A DNA stretch of 64,000 nt from positions 4,055,563-4,119,562 of the forward strand of contig NC_037271.1 of assembly GCF_000002425.4 (NCBI RefSeq), written 5' to 3'. This document shows, in pieces, positions 1-10,271 of the stretch (its first letter is position 1; every line of letters begins with the position of its first letter). Source of the DNA: Physcomitrium patens (lineage: Eukaryota; Streptophyta; Bryopsida; Funariales; Funariaceae). The notes below the pieces were generated by a model, which was given only the letters and a program-made list of their open reading frames with translations, was not told where the DNA came from and did not search any database. The translations under genes and the position numbers were made by a program.

Positions 1-653
1 CATGCAATGGAAAAGCACATGAATAGCCTAGACTACTACCATTTACACTATGGGCAGATCGTACAACTCATAGTTTGGTAACAGGTTATATGCCTTCTCA
101 ATTAGTATATGGTCAAAAACCAGTAATGCCAATAGAAGATGTAGTACCTACATGGGATGTATTGCCTTGGAAGAATGATCTCAACAGAGAAGAACTTTTA
201 GCATTGCGGATTCAACAACTAGAAAGAAGACCCAATAATATTGAAATAGCAATAAAAAAATTGAAAGAAGCAAGGGAAAAGAATAAAGGAAGATTTGATA
301 AAAAACATCGATTACGACCCAAGGCTATTGAAGATGGTGATTAGATATTAGTTTATGATAGTAGCTTAGACAATCAACATAGCACTATGAAGAAGTTTGC
401 AAAGAGATGGTTTGGTCCTTATACTGTCAAAAGGGCACACAACAATGGAACATATTCATTACAAGAACTTGATGGTACAGAATTGAAGGTACCCATAGCA
501 AGCAAACGAATCAAGTTATTTAAACAAAGAGATGAAGGCATTTGTTTTGATGAAGAAGAAACTCAAATAGAAGATATTGAGATTGGAATAGAAGAGCATA
601 TTGAAGATCAAGAATTGTACCAAGATGAAGAACATTCTACATCAATATATTGA
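1..653 (+). pseudogene. alpha1 Ty3/gypsy integrase C-terminal part (broken)
   Basis: This is the 3' end of a Ty3/gypsy pol gene, the part that encodes the C-terminal half of integrase, which joins retroelement cDNA to host DNA. It aligns by eye along its whole length with the intact-looking integrase end of alpha2 (9129-10229): both contain NRTTHSLVTGYM or close variants, RFDKKHRLRPKAIE and KRWFGPY. Two in-frame TAG stops, at 24-26 and 342-344, each stand where alpha2 has Trp (TGG), so the frame is otherwise continuous. The product ends in an acidic tail at 653. No chromodomain is present. The 5' part of the element lies before the window. Confident as a retroelement relic; it cannot make full-length protein. 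Confidence 0.9.
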
Positions 654-689
654 AGAATCATTGGCGCATGCCGAAGGATGCTTAGATAT

Positions 690-701
690 AGGGGGGGTGG
701 A
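690..701 (+). other. alpha1 polypurine tract
   Basis: The run aGGGGGGGTGGA sits directly before the LTR start TGTCGTG at 702. A purine-rich tract touching the 3' LTR is where plus-strand DNA synthesis starts in LTR elements. The alpha2 element has the equivalent tract (AGAGGGGGTGGA on the minus strand) directly before its own 3' LTR. Confidence 0.8.
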
Positions 702-1739
702 TGTCGTGATGTAACACGAATAATAGGTGAAAGAGTGTGGAGATTATTATAATTTAAGAAATCTTAGTTCAAAGTATTAGAACAAATTATCTTAGAAATA
801 TAGTTAATAGCTAAAGGGGTAGAAAAAATAAAAGGTACCAATGCTGCCTTTTAGAAAGGTGACTTCTACTTACTTTGTAGTACCATAAGTAAGGCAAATC
901 AAAGTAGATTAGGAAAATAAATGATATAAGAATCCTTAGAAGAAAATTAAGAGTAAATTCTAGAAAAAATTTACTTAGAAAAACTAGATATTGATACCCG
1001 GAGAGGGCCGGTTATGAACCAAGAACGAAATCAGACCCTGAGGCACAAAACCGAGTCTCGACGACAACTCTAAGATTCTTTGGTAGATCAGAGAAAGGGA
1101 TTTGAGAGAAGATTGAATAAGGTTTCTATGGGTATTGATTTTGGATGATTCGGAGTTGATATGAATTTGTAAGAGCTTTGCAAAGTTGAGTTTTTTTCCA
1201 GATGACTTGGGTTTTATGAAATAAAATAGGGTTTATGTTTTGAGTGATTTCGAGAGTTTTGTTGTAGATCTATGAGTGAATATTTTTGGATTCATGGTTA
1301 TAGTTGTGTTGAATACATGTTGTAAATTTGAGCTTGATCTAATGGTTGAACTGAGAGATATTGAGGTTTAAGTAAGTCAAGGTCTCAGAAAGTAGAATTT
1401 TAGGTCCAGTGAGGGTTTTTAAGATTTCATGCAATCTATTGATTGGATTGGAGTAAAACTTGTGTGAGAGGATATTAGACTTGTTTTCCTATATTCATGA
1501 GAAATTTGAAACCAATCGAACGGCGCAAAAAAGAGAAATTGACTCTAGAAGGTTGGCAACAAGATTGGAGAAGCAGGCCGGCTAACACCCAAACACATTT
1601 TTGAGGTTTTCGTCAATTTGGTAACTCCGATCCTTTTCAAAATGTTTTTATTTGCTTCGAACTTGATTTTTAAGAAGTGTGCAAATTTTGAATTGAGATC
1701 AAAAGTTTATTCATTAGATATTGAGGTTTAAATCTGTCA

Positions 1740-2125
1740 TAGGAATTATTAGGATTTGGATTAAGGTTTGGCTAGGATTCGGTTTAGGGTTTGGATTAGG
1801 CTTTGGATTAGGATTTGGATTAGGATTAAAGATTTAGGATTTGGTAAGGATTTGATTTAGGATTTGGATTAGGGTTTGATTTAGGATTTGGATTAGAGTT
1901 TGGACTAGGGTTTGGTTAGGGTTTGATTTAAGGTTTGGTTTAGGATTTAGGATTTGGATTAGAATTTAGGATTGAATTAGGATTTGGATTAGAATTTGGA
2001 TTAGGATTTAGAGTTTGGTTAGGATTTGATTTAGGATTCGGTTTAGGATTTAGGATTTGGAATAGGATTTAATTTAAGATTTGTTTAGGATTTGACTTAG
2101 GATTTAGGAATTATTAGGATTTAAG
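1740..2125 (+). repeat. degenerate GGATTTA-like minisatellite inside the alpha1 LTR
   Basis: About 390 bp built from short units such as GGATTTGGATTA and GGTTTGGTTTA, all G-rich on the same strand. Some units read TTTAGGG or TTAGGGTTT, the plant telomere motif. The same array, with different unit order, occurs in the solo LTR at 18990-19450, so it belongs to this LTR family and is not an independent interstitial telomere. Confidence 0.8.
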
Positions 2126-2275
2126 ATTTAATTAGGTTTGGTCTAAAGTTGAGTGAAATTCAATAGGATTTTAATTAGAATTAAATTAAGGTTGAATTGA
2201 CATATATTTGACTAAAATTTGTAATCATTCTAATATTTCTTTAAGAATTTTATTGTTTGTTTGAAATTTCTTTGA

Positions 2276-2280
2276 GTTAT
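2276..2280. repeat. target-site duplication left of beta1
   Basis: GTTAT here and ATTAT at 17333-17337 flank beta1: a 5-bp duplication with one mismatch, the size expected for Ty3 integrase. Joining the flanks reproduces the order seen in the uninterrupted LTR copy near 19590-19605. Confidence 0.6.
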
Positions 2281-2840
2281 TGTCAAGGACAAGAACTCGA
2301 CAAAAAAATAGTTCAGACAAGTAAGCCTTCACTCAAAGAAAAGTAACAAAATATGAATAATAAGTATGTATATTGAAAAGAAAAACTAGAATGGCTATTG
2401 CCAAAAGACAAGAAAACTAGAGACCCTTGAAACTAGACTAGAAGCAAGAAAGGAGTTGATAAGAGTGAAGAAGCCTTCACTCTTGTCTCTATATATACTA
2501 TCTAATTAGGGGCTACGTGGCGACGTTCATAGGACCTCTAATATGTGTTGACTTTGTAGGACACATGCCTTGACTTATAAGGTAAGTTTTTCTACGTGTG
2601 AGCCACATAGTTAGCTTGATCTTCAAGCTAACAACATGTGTGGCACATGGCCAACTTGTTGACCACGTTTCTAATCCAAAAAGTCAATTAAAGACACCTT
2701 TGAAGTCAAAGCAGCGTCTAGGAAGTTTCTAAGAAGCTTCTATATTAAATATTATAGAATTAACTTACTTTTATGTACTTTTACTTACTTCTACCTATTT
2801 CTATATGTAATTATTAGCTTACATGATTATGGTCGTGACA
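2281..2840 (-). mobile_element. beta1 LTR (3' in element sense)
   Basis: 560 bp, starting tgtcaagg and ending gtgaca in plus-strand reading, matched by the 16772-17332 copy. It carries a TATA box (TATATAT around 2490-2497, minus strand) followed by a palindrome with arms at about 2458-2470 and 2475-2487 and loop AAGC; one arm base is mismatched compared with beta2. The roughly 100 bp at its left end (U5 end) differ from the beta2 LTR, although the rest is alike. Confidence 0.92.
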
Positions 2841-2854
2841 TTATCCCCCCTTCT
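2841..2854 (-). other. beta1 polypurine tract
   Basis: Minus-strand AGAAGGGGGGATAA directly abuts the LTR and overlaps the stop region of the extra ORF. The same tract is present in beta2 (33413-33426) and, degraded, in beta4 (56882-56893). Confidence 0.8.
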
Positions 2855-3305
2855 AGAGACGAGTTCCACGAGGAGCGGTCATCATATGTTGAGGAAATCT
2901 ATGATGCGACGAATTGTATTCGCCACATACTCTGATCTCTATTCTCTCCGAAGATGATTGATAGGGCCTCTCAACCATCGGTAGTGTCCCATACCAGAGG
3001 CGGGAAAACCACCCAGTTATTTGATCATTGTTGAGGCCTTCGTAACTTCCTTCGAATAGATTATTCGGAACACCATCAGGAGTTGTTCCTACCTCTAGCA
3101 AAATCACCAAACATCGAGAGTCCCTTTCCAAATCGTGATACCAAACGCGTTGTATCTCACCATCTGTTCGAGGAAGAACATGTCGTTCTTGAAGATCTTC
3201 ATCTCGATTGCGTCGTCTTGAAGATTGTGACAATCGTAATGTCTCGTCCAGCAAGTCAACAAACGAAGGTTCTTGAGTTGAATCCGCTGGTTGTTGGCTC
3301 TCCAT
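2853..3305 (-). CDS. extra 3' ORF of chromovirus beta1, function unknown
   Basis: A 150-codon frame with its own ATG lies between the end of pol (stop at 3400) and the polypurine tract. I do not recognise the protein. It has a polar, acidic and Arg-rich N-terminal third (RRRNRDEDLQER), then a hydrophobic core around LVILLEVGTTPDGVPNNLF, and an Arg-rich end. No signal peptide, membrane span, zinc finger or protease motif is visible. Beta2 encodes an identical protein at 33425-33877; clear relics lie at 17494-17762, in beta4 (56535-56880) and, strongly diverged, in delta (59130-59520), always in the same place. Typical plant chromoviruses end at the chromodomain, so this is an accessory gene or a transcript-end function. 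Whether it is translated (spliced or subgenomic RNA) is unknown. Confidence 0.7.
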   Translation of the reverse strand: MESQQPADSTQEPSFVDLLDETLRLSQSSRRRNRDEDLQERHVLPRTDGEIQRVWYHDLERDSRCLVILLEVGTTPDGVPNNLFEGSYEGLNNDQITGWFSRLWYGTLPMVERPYQSSSERIEIRVCGEYNSSHHRFPQHMMTAPRGTRL

Positions 3306-3399
3306 CTAATTAGCGTCACAAATGCAAAGAAGTTACAAACAAGGATAGGAAATTGAATGTTATCTTGTCTCAATCTTGTCTCTTTTATAAGAGAGATTT

Positions 3400-4863
3400 T
3401 CATCTTGGTTTTGATGGATGTCGTTGATGAAAAACTTTGACTTTAGCTGATGCATTTGCTAGATTCTTGGATGGCTCCCATGTGCGTTCACTAATATCAT
3501 ATCCGTGCCAATGAACAAGATATTCTAGCTTATTTTGGCACCGCCTTGAGTCTAATATCTCTTCCACCTCAAATTCTTCATTATTATCTACTTCTATAGG
3601 AGGCGGTGGCATTTGTCTTCTTCCTTGTATATCCACTGTCTTATATGGTTCAAGAAGAGACACGTGGAATACAGAATGGATCTTCATTGACTCCAGTAGA
3701 TGTAACCAATATACAACTGGGTTGATCTGTTCAGAAACAGAAAAGGGGCCAAGCCTACGATAGTCCAACTTGTCACAAGGTCGAGTAGTCTTGATATTGC
3801 GACGAAGTAGCCATACCTTATCACCCACGTTGATTTGTGGTTGCTCCTTACGATATAGATCTGCGTTTATTTTTTGTCGTTCTTGAGCTTCTTTCAATTG
3901 CGTCTTCATTATTGTATGTAACTCTGACAACCGATTTGCCATATCTTCTGCTGCAGGATTATCAACTTTTGAAAAATCAAAAGTATCAAGTCGTGGATGA
4001 TAGCCATAATTGGTAAAGAAAGGTGTTTGTTACGTGGAAGAATGTACCGTATTATTATAAGCAAACTCTGTCAATGGCAGAAGGGTTGTCCAATCATCTT
4101 GTTGGTAGTTGATAGTACACCTTAAATATTGCTCCAAGACTTGGTTTACGCGCTCTGTTTGTCCATCAGTTTGAGGATGGAAAGCCGAAGATAGCTTTAT
4201 GTCCACTTTTAAAATCTTGAAAAGGGTCCTCCAAAATCTTGACACAAATTGAGTTCCCCTATCCGATATGATATCTTTAGGTAATCCATGATAGCGATAG
4301 ATATTATCAATGAAAAGCTTAGCTGTTTCTTCACCTGTGATAGATTTTGTACATGGCACAAAATGTGCCATCTTGGTGAAACGATCTACTATCACAAATA
4401 TAGAATCATAAGATCTTGAGCTTGGAAGATCTGTGATGAAATCCATAGAAACAGAAGACCATGGTTGTTCTGGTATAGGTAATGGCTGAAGAAGTCCGTA
4501 AGGTCGATGACGAGGAATTTTTGATCTTGAACAAATATCACATGATTGTATAAAGTCTTTGACTGACTTCCACATTTGTGGCCACCAAAAATCTCTTGAT
4601 ATGAGTTCCAAAGTCTTATTATATCCAAAGTGCCCTGTTGCTGGAAAGTCATGACGTGCTTGAAGAACACGTAAACGTGCTTCTCCTTCTGGAACATACA
4701 GGCATCCTTCAAAATATAATAGATTATTCTTGAACTCGAACTTAGAAGGATCATGAGACTTGGAAGAATTATTCTCGATATCATAAATAAGAGGGTTTGA
4801 GGACATACTGGACTGGATTTGCTTGAGAAAAGTTGAATCAACAGTCAATGTTGATTTCATTGC
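3400..4863 (-). pseudogene. beta1 integrase with C-terminal chromodomain (one stop)
   Basis: Integrase for cDNA insertion. The N-terminal HHCC zinc-binding segment (RHDFPATGHFGYNK ... CDICSRSK) is followed by the catalytic core with MDFITDLP, SDRGTQFVSRFW and HPQTDGQTERVNQVLE, giving the D, D, E triad. After GDKVWLL comes a chromodomain (EYLVHWHGYDISERTWEP), which in chromoviruses binds modified histone H3 and steers insertion to heterochromatin. The frame is broken once: TAA at 4030-4032, where beta2 has CAA (Gln). It is separated from the upstream RNase H frame by a TGA at 4864-4866 that beta2 shares. Confidence 0.92.
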
Positions 4864-6893
4864 TCAGAGATGAAATTGCTCTGGTTTCAAGAAGACCGTT
4901 CTTTGTTGCTCAAAAGCTACATCTCCTTCTTTTGGTGCAAAATAAGAACGTCTAGATAGGGCATCAAACAAACCTTGTTGTTTTCCTGGCCGATAAGTGA
5001 TAATGAACTCGAATCTTGACAAAGACATACTCCAACGAGCTTGACGACAATTCAACACGCGTGTTGACATAAAATAATCGAGGTTCTTGTGATCTGTATA
5101 CATAGTGACTGGACTAGAAGTGCCTTCTAGATAATGACACCATTCTTGAAAGGAATCCATGATCGCAAGAAGTTCTTTATCGTGGATCTCATAATTGATC
5201 TCGCCTGCTGAGAATTTTCTTGAATGAAAAGCTATCGGATGAAGTTTATCATCTGTTTCCATTTGTGATAAAACTGCACCTAAGGCAAAATCTGATGCAT
5301 CTGTTTCCATAAAAAATGCCTTGAAAAGATCAACACGATATAAGATTGGTGCAGAGACAAACGATGTCTTCAAGGCTTCAAATGCTGCTTCCGCTTCTTG
5401 ATTCCATTGGAATTTATCTTTACTAGTCAAGCGTGTAAGTGGAGCTGCAACTCGTGAGAAATCTTTGATGAAGATCCGATAGTAATTGGCAAATCCCAAG
5501 AAACATTGGACATCTCTTACTGTCCTTGGAATCTTCCAATCCATGATTGTTTGGACTTTCTTAGAATCCATCATGAGACCATCATTTGAAATGATGTATC
5601 CTAAAAAGTCAACTTGAGTAGTGTGAAATACACACTTTTCCATCTTGGCGTACAATCCAGCATCTCTAAGTTTTTGTAATACTTGACGAACATGTATTTC
5701 ATGTTCTTCGACGTTCTTAGAATAGATCAAGATATCGTCTAGATAGCAGACGACAAAATTGTCTAAGAATTTACGAAATACATCATTCATGAGATGTTGA
5801 AAAGCAGCTGGTGCATTCGTGAGTCCAAAAGGCATGACATTATATTCAAAATGTCCATACCTGGTTCGAAACGCAGTCTTCCATTCATCTCCTTCTTTGA
5901 TCCGTACTAGATTATATGCTCCTCTTAGATCTATTTTTGTATAGATCTTAGCTTGATTCAACTGGTCAAGGAGTCCTGATATCAAAGGTAATGGATACCT
6001 GTTCTTGATTGTGATCTTGTTGAGTCCTCGATAATCAACACACATTCGTAAAGATCCATCTTTTTTCTTTACGAATAGAATTGGAGCTCCTGCTGGAGAT
6101 TTTGAATGGCGTATGAAATTCTTCGCTAAATTCTCGTCAATATATGTCTTGAGTTCAGCCATCTCATCTTGCGATAAACTGTAAATTAGTCCAAATGGTG
6201 GCTGAGTTCCTTCCTTGAGGTCGAATGAACAATCATATGGGCGATGCTCAGCAAGAATATCTGCATTTTTTTTCTCAAAAACGTCTTGATATTCTTGATA
6301 TTGACTTGGAATGCCAATTGAAGTCTTTACGTTTTCAAAAATAGGTGCAGCATAAATAGCAAAAGTTGATCCTTCTTTTGCTGCGTGTATAAATGCTTTT
6401 GCACCTATCAGTACGGGTTTTACTATACTAGACTTATAATTTTTTACTTGGTTAGTAGAACTATTAATAACGCTCTGGAAAAAGTCAAGTTTACGCGAAT
6501 TCGAATCTATTCGAGGGTTATATTTTTCTAGCCAAGATAAACCTAAAATAACTGGATTGGACGGGGATTTAATTATGTTAAAAGCTATGTAGCTATCATG
6601 ACCGTCTATTGTTACTTTTATAGGATGAGTTTCATGAGTGACATCTCCAGAAGACAAGGGACGACCATCTATGACTTCTACATGTACTGGTTTAGGTTTC
6701 TGTACAAAGGGTATTTTACGACTTTTAACAAATTGTTCATCTTAAAAACATGCTGAGGCTCCCAAATCTAATAAAGCAGAGGCTTTGTAATTCTTAGGTC
6801 CTAAATATAAGTCTATTATAAAACAAGGAGAGGATTCTGAGGAGAGGATAGGACCTTCATTAGAAATTGTATAAGGTTCCAGCTGCACGGTCC
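4864..6893 (-). pseudogene. beta1 protease, reverse transcriptase and RNase H
   Basis: Middle of pol. The aspartic protease active site, DSGASACFLD in beta2, is changed to DLG here by a C-to-T change, and a TAA at 6742-6744 interrupts it two to three codons later. The reverse transcriptase has the template-grip and catalytic motifs ([31 protein letters not shown]) and RNase H has METDASDFALGAVLSQ and YEIHDKELLAI. It ends at the TGA 4864-4866. The protease frame starts one base back (-1) from gag, like that of beta2. Confidence 0.92.
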
Positions 6894-7725
6894 CTATTGT
6901 AGCTGGACGAATCCATTTTCCGACATGTTGTCTTCTTTGACCGCCGTACCCCTCATTTTATAGTTGCGTTGTTTCTTTGGACAATGTTGAGCAGTGTGCT
7001 TAGGTTCTCCGCAATATAAACATAATCCTTCTTGACGACGACGAATCTTTTCTTGCTCAGTTAGGGGTTTAAAACGTACCGCGTCAATTTGCATGTCTTC
7101 TACTTCTGAATGTACGTTTGGCAAAGATGTTGATGTTGCCATTGAGTAATAACGTTGAGGTTCCCGTGAATGATTCTCGGATCAAAATTTGAAAAGTCGA
7201 TTATCACATTTTACCGCAAAATCGATTGCTTGACTCAAAGTTTGAGGATCAGGTAAGTTGAGCATCAATTTCTTTACTTCGTATTGCAATCCATAAAGAA
7301 ATTGACTCATGAGTGCAGCATCATCCCACTTGATGTCAATTGCAAGTTGTCAAAATTGTGAAGCATACACTGTTACTGAACGATTTCCTTGTCGCAGAAT
7401 TCAGATCTTATTTGTTGCAACACGAGTTGCATCGTGTTCACCATACATAGATCGAAACTCTGCCAAAAAAGCTTCCAAATTGTCCAATATTGAATTTCGT
7501 TGTTCAAGAAAAGACGAAAACCACGATAATGCAGAACCAGAAAGTAGAGTGCCAATAAACCTGACTTGTGATCCTGGAGTTGGATAGCTTTGCGGTTGAA
7601 GTTCAATTGCCAATTGTACTTGATTGATGAACCCTCGAAACTTTGATCTCGTACCATCAAATTTCTCAGGTAAGGTAATTCTTGGTTCTCTAGTGCTTAT
7701 AGGGTGTTGTACAATTGGAGAAGGA
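6894..7725 (-). pseudogene. beta1 gag, C-terminal part with zinc knuckle
   Basis: Capsid and nucleocapsid region. The C-terminal frame 6894-7142 carries the RNA-binding knuckle CLYCGEPKHTAQHC (C-x2-C-x4-H-x4-C) and ends GFVQLQ-stop at the gag/pol overlap. The capsid part 7401-7613 resembles Retrotrans_gag (SWFSSFLEQRNSILDNL). Three TGA codons at 7182-7184, 7350-7352 and 7401-7403 interrupt it, and beta2 shares all of them. Alpha2 inserted at 7729/7730 and separates this from the gag start near 16560. Confidence 0.85.
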
Positions 7726-7729
7726 ACGT
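7726..7729. repeat. target-site duplication ACGT left of alpha2
   Basis: ACGT here and at 16388-16391 bracket alpha2. Beta2 provides the empty site (GGAACGTGATTT near 38296-38307), where ACGT occurs once. If the final A of the LTR is shared, the duplication is AACGT, 5 bp. Confidence 0.85.
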
Positions 7730-9066
7730 TTTCGTATTACGTGCTTTCCTGCTCGAGAATGCGCCGGGCGTCTAGCTGTAGAAGGTAGTATGGAGATCCG
7801 CCGATAGTCAAGCAGTCTATCAGTTTTTACTGCTGGAATATAAACGACTGCAACAATGTACCGTAAATCTATACGGATGCTCTTCGACTGCTTGTCGAAG
7901 TCTTTTCTTTTGCCCCAGCCGGTAGGTCTCTAGACGTTACAAAGAACCCCGAACAACCCAAACTGTTAATCTTCAATACCCTTTTGTACTTACGATCTTG
8001 TATCCACTGACTGTCCTGTTAGATTAACCCAATAAATTTCATTCACTCCGCATACTCAATCCTATAGACACCCTTTTAATCCTTCAATCACAGACGTAAT
8101 TCGATTTTACAAAACAGTCAAGAGTATTCAAACCTACTTCATTTAAAAATCCCGATTCACTATTACAACACTGACTTCAGCAGCGATTGCCTCAGCCATC
8201 CCAAAACTCTACGAAGAAGAAAAATCCAAATTCTATGTCTTTCCTTCCCCGACCCGAAACATGAAGCTCCTCTCTCTAATTCCCTTGATCTTCCAAAAAC
8301 CTCCAATGAGAAACCGAACTGGTAACCTTGCAAAAGCTTGAAAACTCACTCCCCCCCCGATTCCCCCGAAAAAAAACCCCCCCCCCTCAAAACTATATCC
8401 CCCCTAACCTTATCCTCTGAATTTCTTCAATCTTCCGTCTTAGATCCGGAATTGGCTCCCACCTCAAGCTTGGATCCGAAATTGGCTCTCGCCATCAAGC
8501 TTTCTCCTCCGTTTTTACCTTTAAGAAATCCACTTACTGAAAACAACGTTCCCTGAAACGGCACAGAGAACAGAACAGCCTGAAACAGAATCGAACCCCG
8601 TAATCGGGACCACATTGAGTCGCCCGACCAATTCAGGTCCTATATTGGGAAAGATGCCCGTAGTAACCTGGATGCTCGCATAATTGGGTCAAATTGGTCT
8701 TCGCGTCAGATTGGCTGAGGCCCGTAGTAAGACCTGGATTTTTCCATAACTAGACTGCATTGGGTTGCCCCACCAATACAGGTCTCATATTGGGCAAGAG
8801 GACCCGGATTGGATTATCGAAATTGGATCCAATTGGCTCCTCGAACCCGTCGTGTGAATTGGTCCTTCTCTTCCTGCTGACTCCCGTTATTGGAATCGAA
8901 TGGAGCATTTCAGTATGCCCCGGCTGACTGTAACGGAGTGACTGAACCTGACCACTCAGTATTTGTACTGGAGTTGGTTGATGCTCCCAATATTCGAGGT
9001 AACTGAATATTAATAAAATTCCCCTTTCTTTTTATTTTCACTGTATACTCGTGTTACAACACGACA
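7730..9066 (-). mobile_element. alpha2 LTR (3' in element sense)
   Basis: 1337 bp, nearly identical to 15050-16387. In element sense it starts TGTCGTGTTGTAACACGA, in which TCGTGTT and AACACGA are a perfect 7-bp inverted repeat around GT, and ends ACGACA (mutated to ACGAAA at this copy). It contains C-rich runs (8350-8405) and a stretch of imperfect repeats with the word ATTGG and CCCGTAGTAA (about 8620-8830). Small open frames inside it recur identically in the other LTR and are not genes. Confidence 0.95.
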
Positions 9067-9080
9067 TCCACCCCCTCTGA
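9067..9080 (-). other. alpha2 polypurine tract
   Basis: Minus-strand TCAGAGGGGGTGGA touches the LTR start. Same position and core as the alpha1 tract at 690-701. Confidence 0.8.
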
Positions 9081-9128
9081 ACCTGTGCATCCTCCAGTAT
9101 GCACCATTTTACCCAATTGCTGTTTGAT

Positions 9129-10271
9129 TCAGAATATATCCCCTACGTCTTTGTCTAGTTCGTCTTCGTCACCTTCATTATCTATATCACTTTCATCTTC
9201 TTGCTGCGGAATCTCTATACCTTCATTAAGGTCTTCCATATTCATCTCCGCGTGTCTTCGTTTAAATATTTTTACTCGCTTCCCTGCAATTGGTATTTTC
9301 AATTTTGTACCATCTAACTCCTGTAATGAGTAAGTCGCATTATCATGAACAGTTGTTATAACATATGGTCCAAACCAACGTTTTGAAAATTTCCGCAAAG
9401 TACTATGTTGATTATCCAGACTATTGTCATAAACAAGTACCCAGTCACCTTCCTCGATTGCTTTTGGTCTCAATCGATGTTGCTTATCGAATCGCGCCTT
9501 GTTTTGTAACCTTGCTCTTTTTAACCTTTCCAATGCTATCTGGACATCTTCCGTTCTTTGCTCCAATTGTCGAATCCTAATAGCCAAAAGTTCTTCTCTT
9601 GTCAATCCATCTTCCCATGGTAGCATACTCCAAGTAAGTACCTTTTCTTCAATCGGCATAATTGGTTTTTGACTTGTCATAAGTTCTACTGGCATATATC
9701 CTGTCACCAAACTATGTGTTGTTCGATTAGCCCATAATGCAAATGACAAAAGTTGTGGCCACTCTTTAACTTTCCCATTACAAGCTTTAACCAATGCTTT
9801 CACAATCGGCGGGTGACCGCGTTCGCTTTTTGCATTCCCTTCCGGATTATAAGCAGTAGTCAGTGATAGTTTAACTCCACATTTTTCAAAGAACTTACGA
9901 GCTTCTTGTGCATTTAATTCTCCACGATCTGCAGTGATTTTTCCTACGCACCCGTAACGGCAAATGACATCTTCAAGCAAAAACCTACAAATCCCCTCTG
10001 TAGATTTTGTCCTCAATGCTCTTCCTTCTACTTGATTTGATAAATCTTCACGAGCTAAAACCAAATATCTCATCTGCCATAACCCAACCGGCATAATAAC
10101 CAAATCAACAACCCATTTAAAATGAATAGCCAGAGGATACGTAGGATGAAGACCATCTCGATGTCGGATATTAGAATACAATTGACAGATTTCGCATGAC
10201 TCTACAAATGAGAGCACATCTCGATACATATTTTTCTACCAATATCGTTCCTTGAGTTTAGCAAAAGTAGC
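9129..10271 (-). pseudogene. alpha2 integrase
   Basis: Integrase with zinc-binding Cys pair CEICQLYS, core residues around WVVDLVIM, ITADRGELNAQEA and AYNPEGNAKSERGH (D, D, E), then the C-terminal KRWFGPYVI block and an acidic tail that ends at 9129. Two stops lie near the start: TAG at 10236-10238 (YW-stop-KN, Trp expected) and TGA at 10272-10274, which separates the HHCC histidines (FHDSLWAGHRG) from the cysteines. Length and order are normal for Ty3. No chromodomain follows; the acidic tail ends 60 bp before the polypurine tract. Confidence 0.92.

Larger units (their letters stand above)
702..2280 (+). mobile_element. alpha1 3' LTR, first part (split by beta1)
   Basis: The LTR begins TGTCGTGATGTAACACGA right after the polypurine tract. 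It is broken at 2280/2281 by insertion of beta1 and resumes at 17333, ending ACGACA at 17493. The reunited LTR would be about 1.74 kb. A second copy at 17961-19762 aligns through both pieces and shows the uninterrupted sequence at the break, which proves that the beta1 insertion came later. The termini form a short inverted repeat (TGTCGT/ACGACA). The 3' part is a degenerate G-rich minisatellite (separate entry). Confidence 0.85.

Noticed and set aside
1740-2125. True interstitial telomere
   Set aside because: Units are degenerate and the same array recurs inside a second copy of the LTR, so it is part of the retroelement.
3083-3313. Plus-strand 76-codon frame, repeated at 33655-33885
   Set aside because: Antisense shadow of the beta extra ORF.
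8338-8556. 72-codon Pro/Ser-rich open frame, repeated at 15659-15877
   Set aside because: Both copies are the same C-rich part of the alpha2 LTR; no start context or conservation beyond the LTR itself.
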